Source: Prostheceraeus crozeri
Taxonomy: Eukaryota > Platyhelminthes > Polycladida > Euryleptidae
Assembly (NCBI GenBank): GCA_907163375.1
Contig: CAJQUW010015599.1
Coordinates: 186,001 to 250,000 of the forward strand
Reading direction: 5' to 3'
Length of the DNA: 64,000 nucleotides
Part shown: positions 18,546 to 30,965 of the stretch, piece after piece
Layout: each line of letters begins with the position of its first letter
Numbering within the stretch: the stretch's first letter is position 1
Translations under genes and position numbers: made by a program
Notes under the pieces: model-generated
Databases searched by the model: none
What the model saw: only the letters and a program-made list of their open reading frames with translations
What the model was told of the DNA's origin: nothing

Positions 18546-20667
18546 ATACTATACTTCATTTCATGCCAATAACTTTGTATCGATTCATGATTGTTTTTAG
18601 TTTTCTATCATATTTTAGTTCTGCAGTACTTCGAAGCTTTTAAAAAGATATTAATTATGTCAGCAAAATACTGTTCTAAATTATGCAAAAAAGAGATTCT
18701 AAAGATGGTAAAGAAAGCGTCCAATTATGATTTGTGAACTGAATCTTTTCTTTAATGAATGTGTGTAGTGGAAAGGACACGCCTATGCAGCAAAGGTGTT
18801 CACCAGCAGAAGTAAATTGAAAGAAAAGAAATAGATAATAGAAGAAAGAAATTTAGGGAGGACTATATAACTAAGTAGTAATCTAAGTGTTAACTAATCT
18901 AGTAAACATGGTCAAATATGTTAGAAAATAACAATAAAGCCAATCTAAGACTACCTTTATTACCTGCACTGAATCCAGCATGAATGACATGTCTTTGACT
19001 TGTGACAAATAAAGATGACTATTCGAATGTATGTTTTCAAAAATTATTCATCAAGCATTTAACAAGAAAGACTACAGGCCTATATGTCATATGTATGTCA
19101 ATTGTATTGACTAAATGATTTCTGCGCTCACTATTGAGTTATACCTGGTCAAAATGAAATTTTATAAAATCAATAGTATACGAATTACGTTGTATTTTCC
19201 ATCAAGCGCACTGCTGTGCATAATATGCTGAACTCAGAAATGTTCTCAGTTAAAGATCATCGGTTGGTGAAAAACCAAAATCGAACGATTTACTCACGGC
19301 AAAATGAAAACGCGCGACATGTGTGACAGGCTCCATAGACTGCAATATTAAACAAACACCCGCACGACTTCCGCGCTGCAAAAAGTCGCATGTGTGAAGC
19401 AACCCTAAGAGTGAAACTGTAGATTTCAATGGACGAAACTTTTCTGTGTTTCCTAGTGATTATTGTATTATTTTGTTCTCGAGTTAGCCATGAATTGATC
19501 ACAGTTGATTTCTATGTACGGTTCGCTGATCAATTCCAGGGTTAATCGTCATTACAGATTGTATACTTTCTTATGCGAGAGTCTCTTAAAAATCTCATAA
19601 AATCGATCATGCTACCTTAATATAACATCGAAATGAAATTAAGGTGATATCTCACTGTTATTGGAAAACGGTAAATGAACCAAGTGGTACAGTTTATGCA
19701 CTTAGTTAATAAAACTGAAATAAATATGTAATCTAGCCACCAATATAACTCTATTATTTCACAGAATTTTATAATAATTTCAATATAATGATTAAATTTC
19801 TCATTATTTTGCCTACTTACATTTTTGTCAACTTTTATGGAATGTGGCAGTGTCTCAGACGCATTACTCTTATACTCTTGGCATTAGCATATAATTGAGT
19901 TTGGACGCCTGTGGTGTTTTAGCTTGATTTGATCGTGGAACGATGGGCTCTAAAACTACGCGGGTTTCTGCAATGCGATCATTTTCAGGTTTACGAGCAT
20001 CATCATAATATCATAAATGCTTTTCGGATCTTGTCTACTCGGTTCGAGTTTTGATATTTTTTGATCCGGTTCGAGCAAAGGCATTTGTGCCCAACCCGAC
20101 TACGGGTTCATGTTGGATTCGGGCCGTCTATTAGTTCGAGTCGGATTTCAAAATTGATGTAGCACGACTGGACGCTCATCCTCATAATCAAGGGATAATT
20201 CCGATATCATCCACTTCAGGTATAGAACAAACCAATTGTCAACGTTCGGGTTCTTCCACACGAAAACAACATTTTCTTGGTCATGTAAAATTTCCACTTC
20301 TTTGCCTGCAGTAGGCCTAGACAACGCCACATTTTGATTATTATTATCTTTTCTGCTGCATCATTTACAGCGTGTTATATAACACAACTATAGCTTCGGA
20401 GAATTATTAAGTTGGTTGATGTCTCGCCAGTAATTTGAAGTTTAAGAAAAATTATACTCATGTGGAAATCAAGCACTACAAATTGAAATTTTCATTAATA
20501 ATACAACTGGGAAATATCGTCGAGTTTTCATTTGAAGAGCATAAAATCGACTATAGTGATGATAACACTGAAATGAATTCTTTCAATTATTACATGAAAG
20601 AGTGGTATGTCTATTCATATTAATTATCACATCACTTAAAGAACAAGCGGACACAGAAGTGTCTATG
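18546..20667. other. No gene seen; intergenic or intron of transporter
   Basis: No supported coding. Much of this may be intron or 3' flank of the transporter gene, whose next exon would lie to the left (the gene is on the - strand) but was not recognised. Confidence 0.3.
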
Positions 20668-20673
20668 ACTTAC
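20668..20673 (-). other. 5' splice donor of the transporter exon
   Basis: On the - strand the exon reads TTTGAG and continues GTAAGT, a perfect donor, at phase 0 after 526 codons. The open frame beyond it (to 20632) is unlike any transporter and is probably intron. Confidence 0.7.
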
Positions 20674-22251
20674 CTCAAATCTGTCAGATCCCACTCGGGA
20701 AGCTGAGTATGGTTTGTGTATACTAATGATCACTCCACAAGCAATAAGACCACCGAGCAATGCTAAAACAAATATCAGGATCCAATATTGCCCTCCAGCA
20801 ATCAATCCAGCAGTATTTACGGTGGTTAAGACGAATGCAATGCTGAGGCAAACATAAGCGAATAAGGAGATGACAACGGTGCGACCTGGACTCTTGTTAT
20901 ACAGAAACTTCAGACGCCTGAAGGGACCTTTGAGATGTCCAACTTCTTCCGAATCTTTCAGATAGTATAAGTCAGCTTTCATGTATCTCAGAATAATCAA
21001 ATCGCAACCTACGATTACGTAAGAGATGAGCGTGCCGATACTAAGGAAAGAAACGATAGCAGCGTAATTGAAGAAAATGGCAAGCAAGGTCGTCAGAGCT
21101 CCGAAGATGTAAAGTGGAATAAGAGGAACTTTGACAACTGGATGCACCCAGCCCATCCACGAGTGAAGAAGTCCGTCACTGGCCATAGAATAAGCAATGC
21201 GAGGAATTGCATAAGTGCAGCAAATGACATTGGTGCTGGCTGCAACTGTAGCTCCTATGCATACAAGGATGCGCAGCCAAAGGATATTTGGATGATAGAA
21301 CATTGCAGCTAAACCCAACTGAGGATCTACTAGCCACCACGGCTTATAACCTACGAAAGCAATCGAGTGCACGACACAGACAACGAGCACAATACTGACT
21401 GCACTCAAAATAGCTACTGGGATAGTGCGTCGGGGGTTCTTTGCTTCCTCTCCAGCGACAGAAATGCCGTCAAACCCGATAAAGGCATTGAAAGCTATTC
21501 CAGACCCTGACAATAGCCCCCCAATACCCATTGGAAGGAAATAACCGTGTTCCTTATCTCCTAATAAAAGACTTTTGTCAAACTTGGAGTACATAAATCC
21601 TGTGGCGATGCCAATTATGGTTAAGGTCATGATGCAAAGGACGATATTAACATTGGATGTTGATCTATTTCCAAAAGAAAGAATGGCCAATGCGACGATA
21701 CAGATAAACATCGCAATGAAGTTGGGGTATCGGTTAAGCATTCCTGTATAACCCTCTGGTGCCAATTCACCTACATATTCAATAATGGCGTTGCTGATAG
21801 TGCCATTTGACATGATATCTATATTGTAAGATGCTAACACTGCTGCAGAGCATGCTGATAATGCATATTCCAAGCACATCAACCATCCTACATTGAAAGC
21901 TAAAAATTCGCCTGCTATGACGTACGTATATGCGTACGCTGACCCTGCTCTTGGAATGTGGGCTGATAACTCTGAGTAACACATGCCGTTGAGAAGGGCA
22001 ACAAAACCTGCCAGTAAGAAGCAAATGAAGGTGGATGGACCAGTGTAAACATGGACGACAACTGCAATAACTCCGTAAATAGAGTTGCCCAACATGGCTC
22101 CGATGCCGTACATGAGAATGTCAAACTGACTCAAATTCCGGTTTAGAGGTGATTCAAGCTGCCCTTCGTGATCGATGGGCTTGGACCGGATAAACGCCTC
22201 CATGCATTGCTCCTTCTTCGATTTCGAGTCCCAAGTGTAATCTTTGCCCAT
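20674..22251 (-). CDS. Cationic amino acid transporter (SLC7 CAT family), large exon
   Basis: Host membrane transporter of the APC superfamily, most like the CAT (SLC7A1-4) branch that carries arginine, lysine and related amino acids across the plasma membrane. About 12 hydrophobic segments are visible in 526 codons; CATs have 14 and 600-660 residues, so the last membrane helices and tail are on another exon. Family landmarks: LLAGFVALLNGMCYSELSAH, PRAGSAYAYTYVIAGEFLAF, NVGWLMCLEYALS, FIGFDGISVAGEEAKNP and RIAYSMASDGLL. The first-helix motif, normally GAG(I/V)Y, reads GNSIYG, a possible change in substrate pocket. Start at 22251 is the first Met of the frame and precedes a hydrophilic N-terminus (MGKDYTWDSKSKKEQ). 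No breaks, unlike all neighbours, so probably under selection. The single long exon could also mark a retro-derived ancestor. Confidence 0.85.
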
Positions 22252-22962
22252 TGTGCAGCTTATTAGCTTGACACGGCAGTAGGATATATCGATCTAATCT
22301 TATGGAAAACAAAGAGAGTTTCGTAAGCCCTACAACCTCTCTGCAGGAGTAACTGTAATGAGATCCCCTTGTCAGCAGCTTTTATGAATGCTTGCTAGGT
22401 GTGTTCAAATGTCAACAATGCTTTATTACCAAAGCTAGTAAATATTGGAAGCAATGTAATTACATTCTCACCTACATAGGTTACACCTTTATGTTTTGAT
22501 TGGAGTTGGTGATGTAGTATCCAGCCCTTTACATGACATTATCTAGAGCGCAACACAGTAGATGCATGTATGATTGTATAATTATCAACAGGAAGCAGTT
22601 AAATGAGGGAGTGGTTCTGTCTCACATATCCATATAGGAAATGTGCATTATAGGAACATGTTTCAAATCGGTAGAAAGCTACAATCACATGATAGACATC
22701 GCAATGGAGGATGCTAGCTATTTTACTTCAAATTGGGGATGCTAGTGAATAAACATTGCACTACTAAACTAAATTGACTGTACGTCTCATAATGAGTTTC
22801 CGTCTCAATTTGCACATAATGTGCTAGTTATTCCGTTATTCTGAACGTTGGAAATTAAAGATTTCATCAATTGCACTTGTCTTTAACTTCATTTATTTTA
22901 ATGTATGCGTGTCATAGTGCAATAGGACAATATATTGTGGTCATCAATTAAAAAAGCAGAAG
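22252..22962. other. Upstream flank of transporter; no gene seen
   Basis: Expected to hold the promoter or 5' untranslated exon of the transporter. No TATA box stands out. No other coding support. Confidence 0.3.
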
Positions 22963-22970
22963 CACTGGAT

Positions 22971-23711
22971 CAGGGTTGAATGCGGGTCCGGATCGTCCGG
23001 TTCCTAGACCCGGACGACATGGAGGCTTTGGGTCAGGCAGACCCGCGGACCCGGATTAACCTGGACCCCTGAGACCCGGACAGATCCGCGGACTGTCCGG
23101 AAACTTTTTCCACATTTCCACAACTAAAAAACGATTGTGATAGGCTCAGACACCAGGCTTGTAATTTTGATGCAAACCTATAAGCAAAAACTCTTATGCA
23201 TCGGTAGTTAGACCATGGGCATATAGGACCTAAAAAACGCAGCTATGCATTCCGTAGCGACGCGCAGCTCCTTGTCTACGATATAACTCCATTACCAATT
23301 ATTGACCAGGCCTAAAGTCAACGATTTAGAAATCATTTTGTAAATTAATACCGCATGTCATCTTCTAGTTTTACCATTTGGTAACCATGCAGGATCTTGG
23401 TAGGCTATTTAGCTACATGTACCTACGCGTAGGTCTAGTCGCACGACGTGGCCTATGTGCCTATACACGTAAACTAAGCTATAGATCTAGCCGGCTAGGC
23501 ATATAGCGCAGTTTACGTGAAACCTATATAGACATGCGTCATAGACAACTAGACTTCCATGTAGCTATAGACCATCAAGACACTGCATGGTTGCCAAATG
23601 GCAAAACTAAAAGATCTGTGCGAAATTAGCAATTAAGAAAGCCATATATATATATGTATATATATATATATATCTTATATACATATCTTATATATGTATA
23701 TATATATATAT

Positions 23712-23778
<67 letters not shown>

Positions 23779-24057
23779 TATATATGTGTATATATGTGTG
23801 TATATATATATATTAATATACATATATATTAATTAAAGAAATTAGCCATCTTTTATCATAGTTCTATGATTAAAGATAGCAAATTTCTAAAAGCTTATCG
23901 CGCAGTGTAGCTTTATCACATTCAGTATGCCTATAGCAATAAGCTAACATATAGGCTTCGGCCTACTAACAATTGCCAATTTCCAGTCTCTGTCCATGGA
24001 CTCGGAGGACCCGTAGGAGCCGGGCGGACCCGCGGACCCGACCCGGGTTCAATCCTG
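22971..24057. mobile_element. Non-autonomous hAT element with foldback interior
   Basis: Ends CAGGGTTGAATGCGGGTCCG (22971) and, on the other strand, CAGGATTGAACCCGGGTCGG (from 24057). Eight-base flanks CACTGGAT (22963-22970) and CACTGGAC (24058-24065) match at 7 of 8 and fit a hAT duplication. The first and last ~130 bases are packed with GACCCG/CGGGTC motifs. Inside, about 23370-23410 and 23575-23615 are complementary over a word like TAGTTTTACCATTTGGTAAC, so the interior folds back. No transposase. The centre holds a (TA)n microsatellite. Confidence 0.75.
23643..23835. repeat. (TA)n microsatellite
   Basis: Nearly pure TA repeat with short TC/TG interruptions. The apparent 60-residue Tyr/Ile ORF here is an artefact. 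Confidence 0.95.
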
Positions 24058-24065
24058 CACTGGAC

Positions 24066-26600
24066 TGATTGTATTATATTCTAAAAACGAAATGGAAGGC
24101 GGTTATGCCACCCAATAGGTCGCCAGTGGAATTGGCAGCGAAGATGTGAATAGGCAATCAAATCTCTACGCACTTCCTGAACATATGAAGAGAACAACAA
24201 CAATATCCCTTTTCTCCATTAATGCAAAATTATTAACAGGGATAAATTGACAATAGTGTATCAAAGTAAATTTCACTACAAAGCGCATGGATGAGATGTG
24301 TTCTCATGCTAAACATATTATATTTCGTGTTGGGAATAGAATTCTTCAAAATGAAATGGAGCTGCAAAAGCTGCTGTTACTTTCAAGAAAGGACGTACAT
24401 TAATCTTCACATGAAATTAAGAATAAATCTAGTGCAGCAAACGGATGAGTGCAGGAAAGAATCGCTGTATGTCCATTTGAAGTTGTGCACCATAATGGTT
24501 TCTTATTTCTCTATTTCCATAGAGAAATAGCACAGAGAAAAGCACATCTTTTTTCTTGTGAGACAAATTCGAGATTGGATTGTCATTTTCTATGTCCTTT
24601 GTTCATCTGATTGATGAATGGCGATAAAGAGCAATTAGCGTGCTCATACTTGCCGACTTGAGTATGCATTTCATGATGAAAAACATAAATATTGCAGAAA
24701 TTTTGTCTCAGTGCTGAAGTAACATTTGGTTCATTTGCTTGTAAAGTTCAAAAATGCATCAGATCCACACTGTCCGGGACCAAAAGATTTTTTTTACTTC
24801 ACCTCACTTATCATCCATGAGTATTGTATTTTGAATACAAGAAACATTCATAATGAACGAATGAATTATTCAACGCTTTGTTCCATTTTGGCCCCATCAG
24901 AATTTCAAAAAAAATCGAGTTTATTCCATGTCGGTGCAAGATTGGAGCATGAAAAAGTTCCTCACTCTTCAGTCTCGTTGATGTTAAATGCAGTGATATC
25001 AATAAGACTTCGGCTTTTAAGATAATGTTTCAGGTGTGTGACTAATTCAGTAAATGAGCATTGACAAACAATTAATCATTAATGATCTAGACAACATCGA
25101 TGAATTATTGCGAGCAATTTTTGTTGTGATGAGCTTCACCTTCACACTATGATTGGAGCGGTTAAGCATGAAAGCATTAAATCATGTAAATAAGATTTAA
25201 AGAATAATTTTGCAGATGTCAGGTCCCTGTATTTTGTTTTAAGAATTGGAACTGTAGAATGAAGGAGTGACTATCTTCAGCTTCTTGCGGATTTGCCACA
25301 CCTCCGATATTTGCCCATTGTGTTTGCTCATGCGATATAAAAATCTTTCAGTCTCTATCACCAGTCCTTTCCACCGGTTATTGGTCAGTCAATTGATAAC
25401 TAATAATATTTTGAATGTAATTAGAAATAGCCAATATTGAATGATAGTGGTTTTATTTTCTTTTTCGTAATTTTTTGCAATTAATTCCTGTTAACATCCG
25501 TTAATTATGTTCAGGTAAAACCCAGTTAAAGCTCACTAAAGTTTTACTTCAGTTTTTGAATGTTAGTAAAACTAACTCTCAAAAACCACAGTTTTACTTT
25601 AGTATTTGACAGCAAGTACAACTACCAACAGAAAACTGAAGTTTTACTCTAGTTTCCTCCATTGAAAATTAGTTAGTATATTCAAAGTTCAGAAGCTGCA
25701 GTTTTATTTCAGTTTCCTTCGTTGGAAATAACTGATATAATATAAGTTAATAAGTTACTCGCAAAAACGAGGTATTTTCCGAGTTGTGAATTGCGAAGTA
25801 TAAAAAGAAAGATGCTTGAAGAAATTGCAACGTACACTGAAAGAAACAAGGTAAAAAGATACCATGTAATAAGTATTTTTCAGTTTCGCGTCGTTTTTAA
25901 CTGACATGAATTGTAACTTCTAATTCTAATTGAATTGAGATAATAATATACAATAAGAATGGGCTATAGTGCTGAAAATCAATGAGAAGTAAATCAAAGA
26001 AGAGATCAAAACATTTCGTAAATTCGATGATATTAGTCAGCCTCCGATCTCTGAAACAGCAAGCAATTGACCACTTGACATCCAAGGCCGTTGACATTTG
26101 ATCACACTGTCTTCGGGTATCCAGCTGAGGTGTCTGTCCTACTTCAAGTATGTATATGCAATCAATTAAGTTTTGATAATTGATTTGACACATTTTGAGT
26201 GACTTTGAAGTTGACAGGTTCAGCATGTAATTTGACACAGAAATATTATTAATTTTATCTCATGTCAATCACTATTTATTATGATTCCCTGGATTAGCTA
26301 AATTGTTATTGTAATCAGCATAAAGCATCATCAGAGTTTATTTAAACACAAGTCCACCTTTGTCATGAATAGATTGAAAATTTCTTGTGCAACCAAACTC
26401 ACACGAATAGACAAGGGTGTTTACAAACAGAAGATCGAATCCCACTTCAGCAAGACGTTGCGACCTCGAGCGTCGATTATACAGTCCATATTCCAAATAA
26501 ACATTTCATCATATCATACGTTATTATTTGAGTGCTGGTTTCGAAGATTTCTGTCAAAGCACGATTCCAAGCTAGCGTGCGAAGTAACTACCTCAGTTGT
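24066..26600. other. No gene seen except a tandem repeat
   Basis: No supported coding. Contains the degenerate repeat at 25545-25745. Confidence 0.3.
25545..25745. repeat. Degenerate tandem repeat, unit about 55-65 bp
   Basis: Four imperfect copies of a unit centred on AGTTTTACTTCAGTTT, with C/T and A/T changes, spaced 50 to 70 bases. No coding role. Confidence 0.55.
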
Positions 26601-27359
26601 CACGAAGCCAGGCTTGCCGTGGGAATTGATTTTGAATTCCCATCCCATTCCCACGGGATTTTTGATGGGAATTCCCATTCCCACGGGATTTTTCAGTATT
26701 TCCCATCAGATTTCCCATGGCTCATTACTCTTCCTATATACGGTTTATGGTTCTCTTCTTTCGGACTACAAGTCGATTAACGGATTTTCGTAATTGAACT
26801 GATGAGATTAAGCGCTTTTAGTTGACCTATCTTTTGGATGAAAAAGTTTTGGCATATCAATCTATCTTATTTTGTAATTTCCAAAAATTGCAAGTTTTTA
26901 CTAATTATCAAAAATATCTATCATTTTGTTTCAGGGATTAGTTAATCAATAAAGACGACTTCATCGAAATAGTCTTCGATTACATATAGGCCTATACATA
27001 CACATATTTGCATGTCTATTCACTCCGATTCACTTCATGCGGTGTCGTACTTATGATGAACATGGCAAACTTCTAGCTCATCGCAATATCATATTTAAGT
27101 TTACAATACAAGTACAGTGCCTGTATACAAGCAATGAAGTCAATACTTCGCCTACGCATATTTCTATGACTTATCAACAGAAAACAACTACTGATTTATG
27201 AATATGTGATAATACGCTCGCTCGCATCCCATGTATTTAGGTACGGAGTAATTCCAATTCTATCTAACTTTGATGATAAAACCACAAATGCAAAAAGACA
27301 AATTTATATTCGAGAAACAAACGTTCATTGAAAATTTGTCCAAGGATTGACAAACGCTG

Positions 27360-27880
27360 CTGCTAAAAAGGCATCAAACATTAAAAAATATCAATGGATT
27401 GATGAAAGCTACATATTATAAAACTCTCCAATGTAGGCCCTATTATGTATAAAGACCTACGAATGACAGTACTACAATCTAAGAATAGCAGATCTTCAAT
27501 AAATTATCAATGGACTAACAACCGTTACTGTGAGACCCGTGTGATGCCGAATGAAGACCATCGATGGATTAACAAGCGTCACTTTGAAAACCATCAATGC
27601 AAAACCAAATACTCAAGAAAATATCGATGGATTAACAAACAAAATGCGGGTATAAAAACAATCATGAGAATAGCAGATACTGAAGTAAAATATCAATGGA
27701 TTAACAAACGCAAAACGCTACCATGCGGCAATGAAGGCTATCAAGATAATAGCTGATGCTCTAGAAAAATATCAATGGATTAACAAACGTTTCTACGGGT
27801 ATGAAAATCTAGAGAATAGCCGATGCACTAGAAAAATGTCAATGGATTAATAAACATTGTTATGAAATATATCAAATGAA
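27360..27880. repeat. Subterminal repeat array of the hAT element
   Basis: At least seven copies of TATCAATGGATTAACAAACG (with small changes) at intervals of about 60-90 bases. The 104-codon ORF across it (repeated YQWINKR) merely translates the repeat. Subterminal repeats of hAT elements are often transposase binding sites; that role is inferred. Confidence 0.6.
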
Positions 27881-27985
27881 TAACAAATGTTCATGCAAAC
27901 CTAAGAACTGAATTATAATACAGTCTCTAACTTACAAGCATATTTTGTGCAAATCATAGCGCTGAGCTTGTCAGGCTTGAGCCTT

Positions 27986-30000
27986 TTATAAGAGAATCCT
28001 TTTTAAGCCTTTTATAAGAGAATAAGGTAAGAGAATCCCCGCCTCGCTAAATAGTCTTTCTACAGAAGCCGATGACACTGGGGTGGAAAAAAGAATTTTT
28101 GCACACTTTGACAAAAGTCTCATTTGTGGTCCTTTCTCTTTCCAAAAATCCTTGGTCGGATGTCTGGAGGCCACACAGATGGTCTCAAAAAGCAACATTT
28201 CTTCTGTTTCAAGTTGTTCATGAAGCGAAGTCTTCATGCGCTTTGGGCGTGGAGCAAACAATGTCTCAAACGGATCGCTGGATGTCGAGGGCTCACGTTC
28301 ATGGTTATCACTGACTTTGTCCGTGGGGATATCAGATATATGCATTGAATCAAGCAACTGATTCAAATAGTTCACGACACTCGATTTGAATCCTTGCATC
28401 TCCTGCTCCCATTCATTCATGAACACCTGCAATTCTCGGGTCTTTTTGATGGAATATCTGAGAGTTTTCACCATATCCAAAGCCGTGTTGCAGACATCAA
28501 TGCCTGACAAATAACAAGCCGCTTTTGCAAATGATGAACCACAATATGGCCACAGCTTCTTTCTCATCTGGTTTCGTAGAAGGCAGCAAGTCTCCCGAGC
28601 GATGGCAGGCACTTCTTCACTAATCTGCATTTGGAACAAGTGAATATCCAAAGTAAGATAGTTCAGGTAAGATAGATGAGAAGTTGGCTCATCAACCTCA
28701 ACTCTGTCAAAGAAGCACTTGACGGCTTCCATAATATCCAACAGAGATTTCAGTGAAGGGGTGGCAAATTGTCAGATACATGAGAGTCTTCTTCTGACAG
28801 AAATACAGTGTAGTTGTCCACCGCAGATCGAAGTCGAGAATGTTGAAAGCGCCATGGGCGAGTCGTGCTTTTATCAGGAATAGCACGCTTCAGTCGCTTC
28901 GCATTTTGGTCGCGTACATTATAGAAAGATTCCACAGAAGTCAGATTAGACAGCATGCCACTTAGTAATTCTGGTGGAGACTTCTCGAAAACGTCTTTGA
29001 CACAAGTCGACAAGGCATGTTCGGTACAACCAATTCTACCACCCAAGTTCAGCGACGTTGGATAACGGCCGTCGAACGCTGCGACCATTTTCGGTTCGTT
29101 GTCACTAACTATAAAGATGGGTTGAGAGAGCTCACCCTGTTTTTTCATCATCCGGTGACTTAATGCATTCTTCGAGAATTTTGAAAGGGAACGAAGCGTC
29201 GTGTGGTACATCATCCAAATCACAAATCTTAAGTGGATAACTGAACCAACGCCATAATCTTTATCGAGTCCACAAGCAACAATAGCAAAATAAGAAAGTC
29301 GATGTTCATGTCCTCCAGACCAAAAATCAATCATGCATGATACACCAGCATCCAGACCGTTGAGACTGTTTCTAAAATGATGTTGCAACTTCGCATGGGA
29401 TTGCTCTCCCTCAGTCATTAACCCCGATGAAATGTAAGTTCGTCCGATGGAATAGTCATTGATCTTGTTGTTTCTGTGCGTTACCGAAGAAGCGAAGTTT
29501 GCGCAAGAAGATGCAATTTGAACCATGGCGTTGATGGACACAGTCGGATGGGCACAAACAAACTTCACTACATGCTGCTGCCATTGTTCTTTTGCTTCTT
29601 TCGGAAGAGGAGGCTTGCTTGTTGATGGAGCACACTGAAAACTTCGGTGAATGGTGAGTTGATTGGACGTCGACGTCGCCGGTGCGCAGTTTTTCTCGAG
29701 ATGGCGCTTTATTGCACTGACCCCACTCTGGTTGACCCACTGTCCTCTTGTCTTCTTAAACCAAAGAAACAATTTCTTACAGGCATCACAATGAAGGAAT
29801 TGGGCCAACAATGGTTTCTTGTCGTCTCCTGAGCTCTCGGCAACCGGTGATATGTCCACTTGCACGGCCTTTATCCTCGAATCAAGATTGGCATTACCAC
29901 TGGTTAATGACTTCGGTGGCGGAACAAAAGATACACGAGCAGCAGAAATGTGTTGCTGCAGAGTTTTTTTGTCTACTTCGAAGAATTTGTTCGAAGACAT
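27986..30000 (-). pseudogene. hAT transposase with BED finger, one main frameshift
   Basis: 30000-28750 (416 codons) then 28741-27986 (251 codons), with a frame change between about 28745 and 28760. A BED-type zinc finger is at residues ~70-105: FLHCDACKKLFLWF then VSAIKRHLEKNC (C..C, H....C). Catalytic acidic residues appear in GVSCMIDFWSGGHEHRLSYF and PIFIVSDNEPKMVAAFDGRY, and GRIGCTEHALSTCVKDVF is the usual CH-rich region. The C-terminus has the dimerisation motif SSASVERLFSEAGILLP, after which the frame diverges from the family. Nearly complete; a recent but dead copy. Confidence 0.82.
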
Positions 30001-30965
30001 CGCAGCGACGACCTGCCTCAGAGTGGGAACTGAAGTTGCAGACGATTATAATTACATCATATAGCTCGGTTCCTCTTCGGTCTGCAGCCTAATGAATCAT
30101 CGCCAAGCGTCAATCAGGGGAAAAGAATGTTTTGCGAGCTCACATTCCCTCACTTGAATTGTCAAAAGTTGCGTAAGTGAAATTGATCATGCAGCGCACG
30201 GGGCGAGAGAATCGGTCGGTCACTGACATGGATACTGATTCTCCTCCCGTCGGTTGACGATGCGAATTGACCGACAGCCTCAACAGCACAGATCTAGAAA
30301 GGGATAGATGGACTACTACCCGATTTGCGTAAAGCCTGCTTTCCCTGCCATGCGCGCGCGTACAATCCCTGTATGTAGGCAAGAAACAAATGTTGGCATG
30401 CACGTGTCTGTGAGAAAGTAATGATAATAAGCACATTAACTTTCAACGACAATAATAATTGATAACGAATCATAGAAATGTTGACAATTCCTTATGACCT
30501 GCAATGTCATACTTTCTCGCTTATCATGATTGCTTACATAAATGTAGCTTAAACAGAAAATTAGGTGCATACGAAGTAACGTTTTATTCAAAAGAAAACT
30601 CGGTAAATCAAAATTTATTTGCCTCTAAAGAAAATCAGCTTCATTGTCTGCTGATGTGATAGGACTTTTGAAATAAAGATATTACGTTCAAAATATATCT
30701 TACCGTACCGAAAGAGGCGAATTTTAACATAATTCGACGCGATCAGCCTGATAAGTTTTGTTAGATGATCAGAGTCTTGATGAATGTCATGGTCATAAAA
30801 GTGGTCTGCAAAAAAGGTGGGAATTAATTAGTTAATTAATAACAATAATAATAAAGACGTATATTTTGAAAAAAGATACAAAAATCCCAATAATGGAAAT
30901 CGTGGGATTCCAAGTAAAATCATCACATGTAGCAAGTCATGTTCTTAACAAAAGTTATGAGAAAG

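Noticed and set aside
23654..23836. 60-codon Tyr/Ile ORF
   Set aside because: Pure TA microsatellite.
24040..24060. GGTTCAATCC resembling a tRNA B box
   Set aside because: Part of the hAT terminal repeat; no A box or cloverleaf.
27445..27756. 103-codon ORF with YQWINKR repeats
   Set aside because: Translation of the non-coding subterminal repeat; other copies are in different frames.
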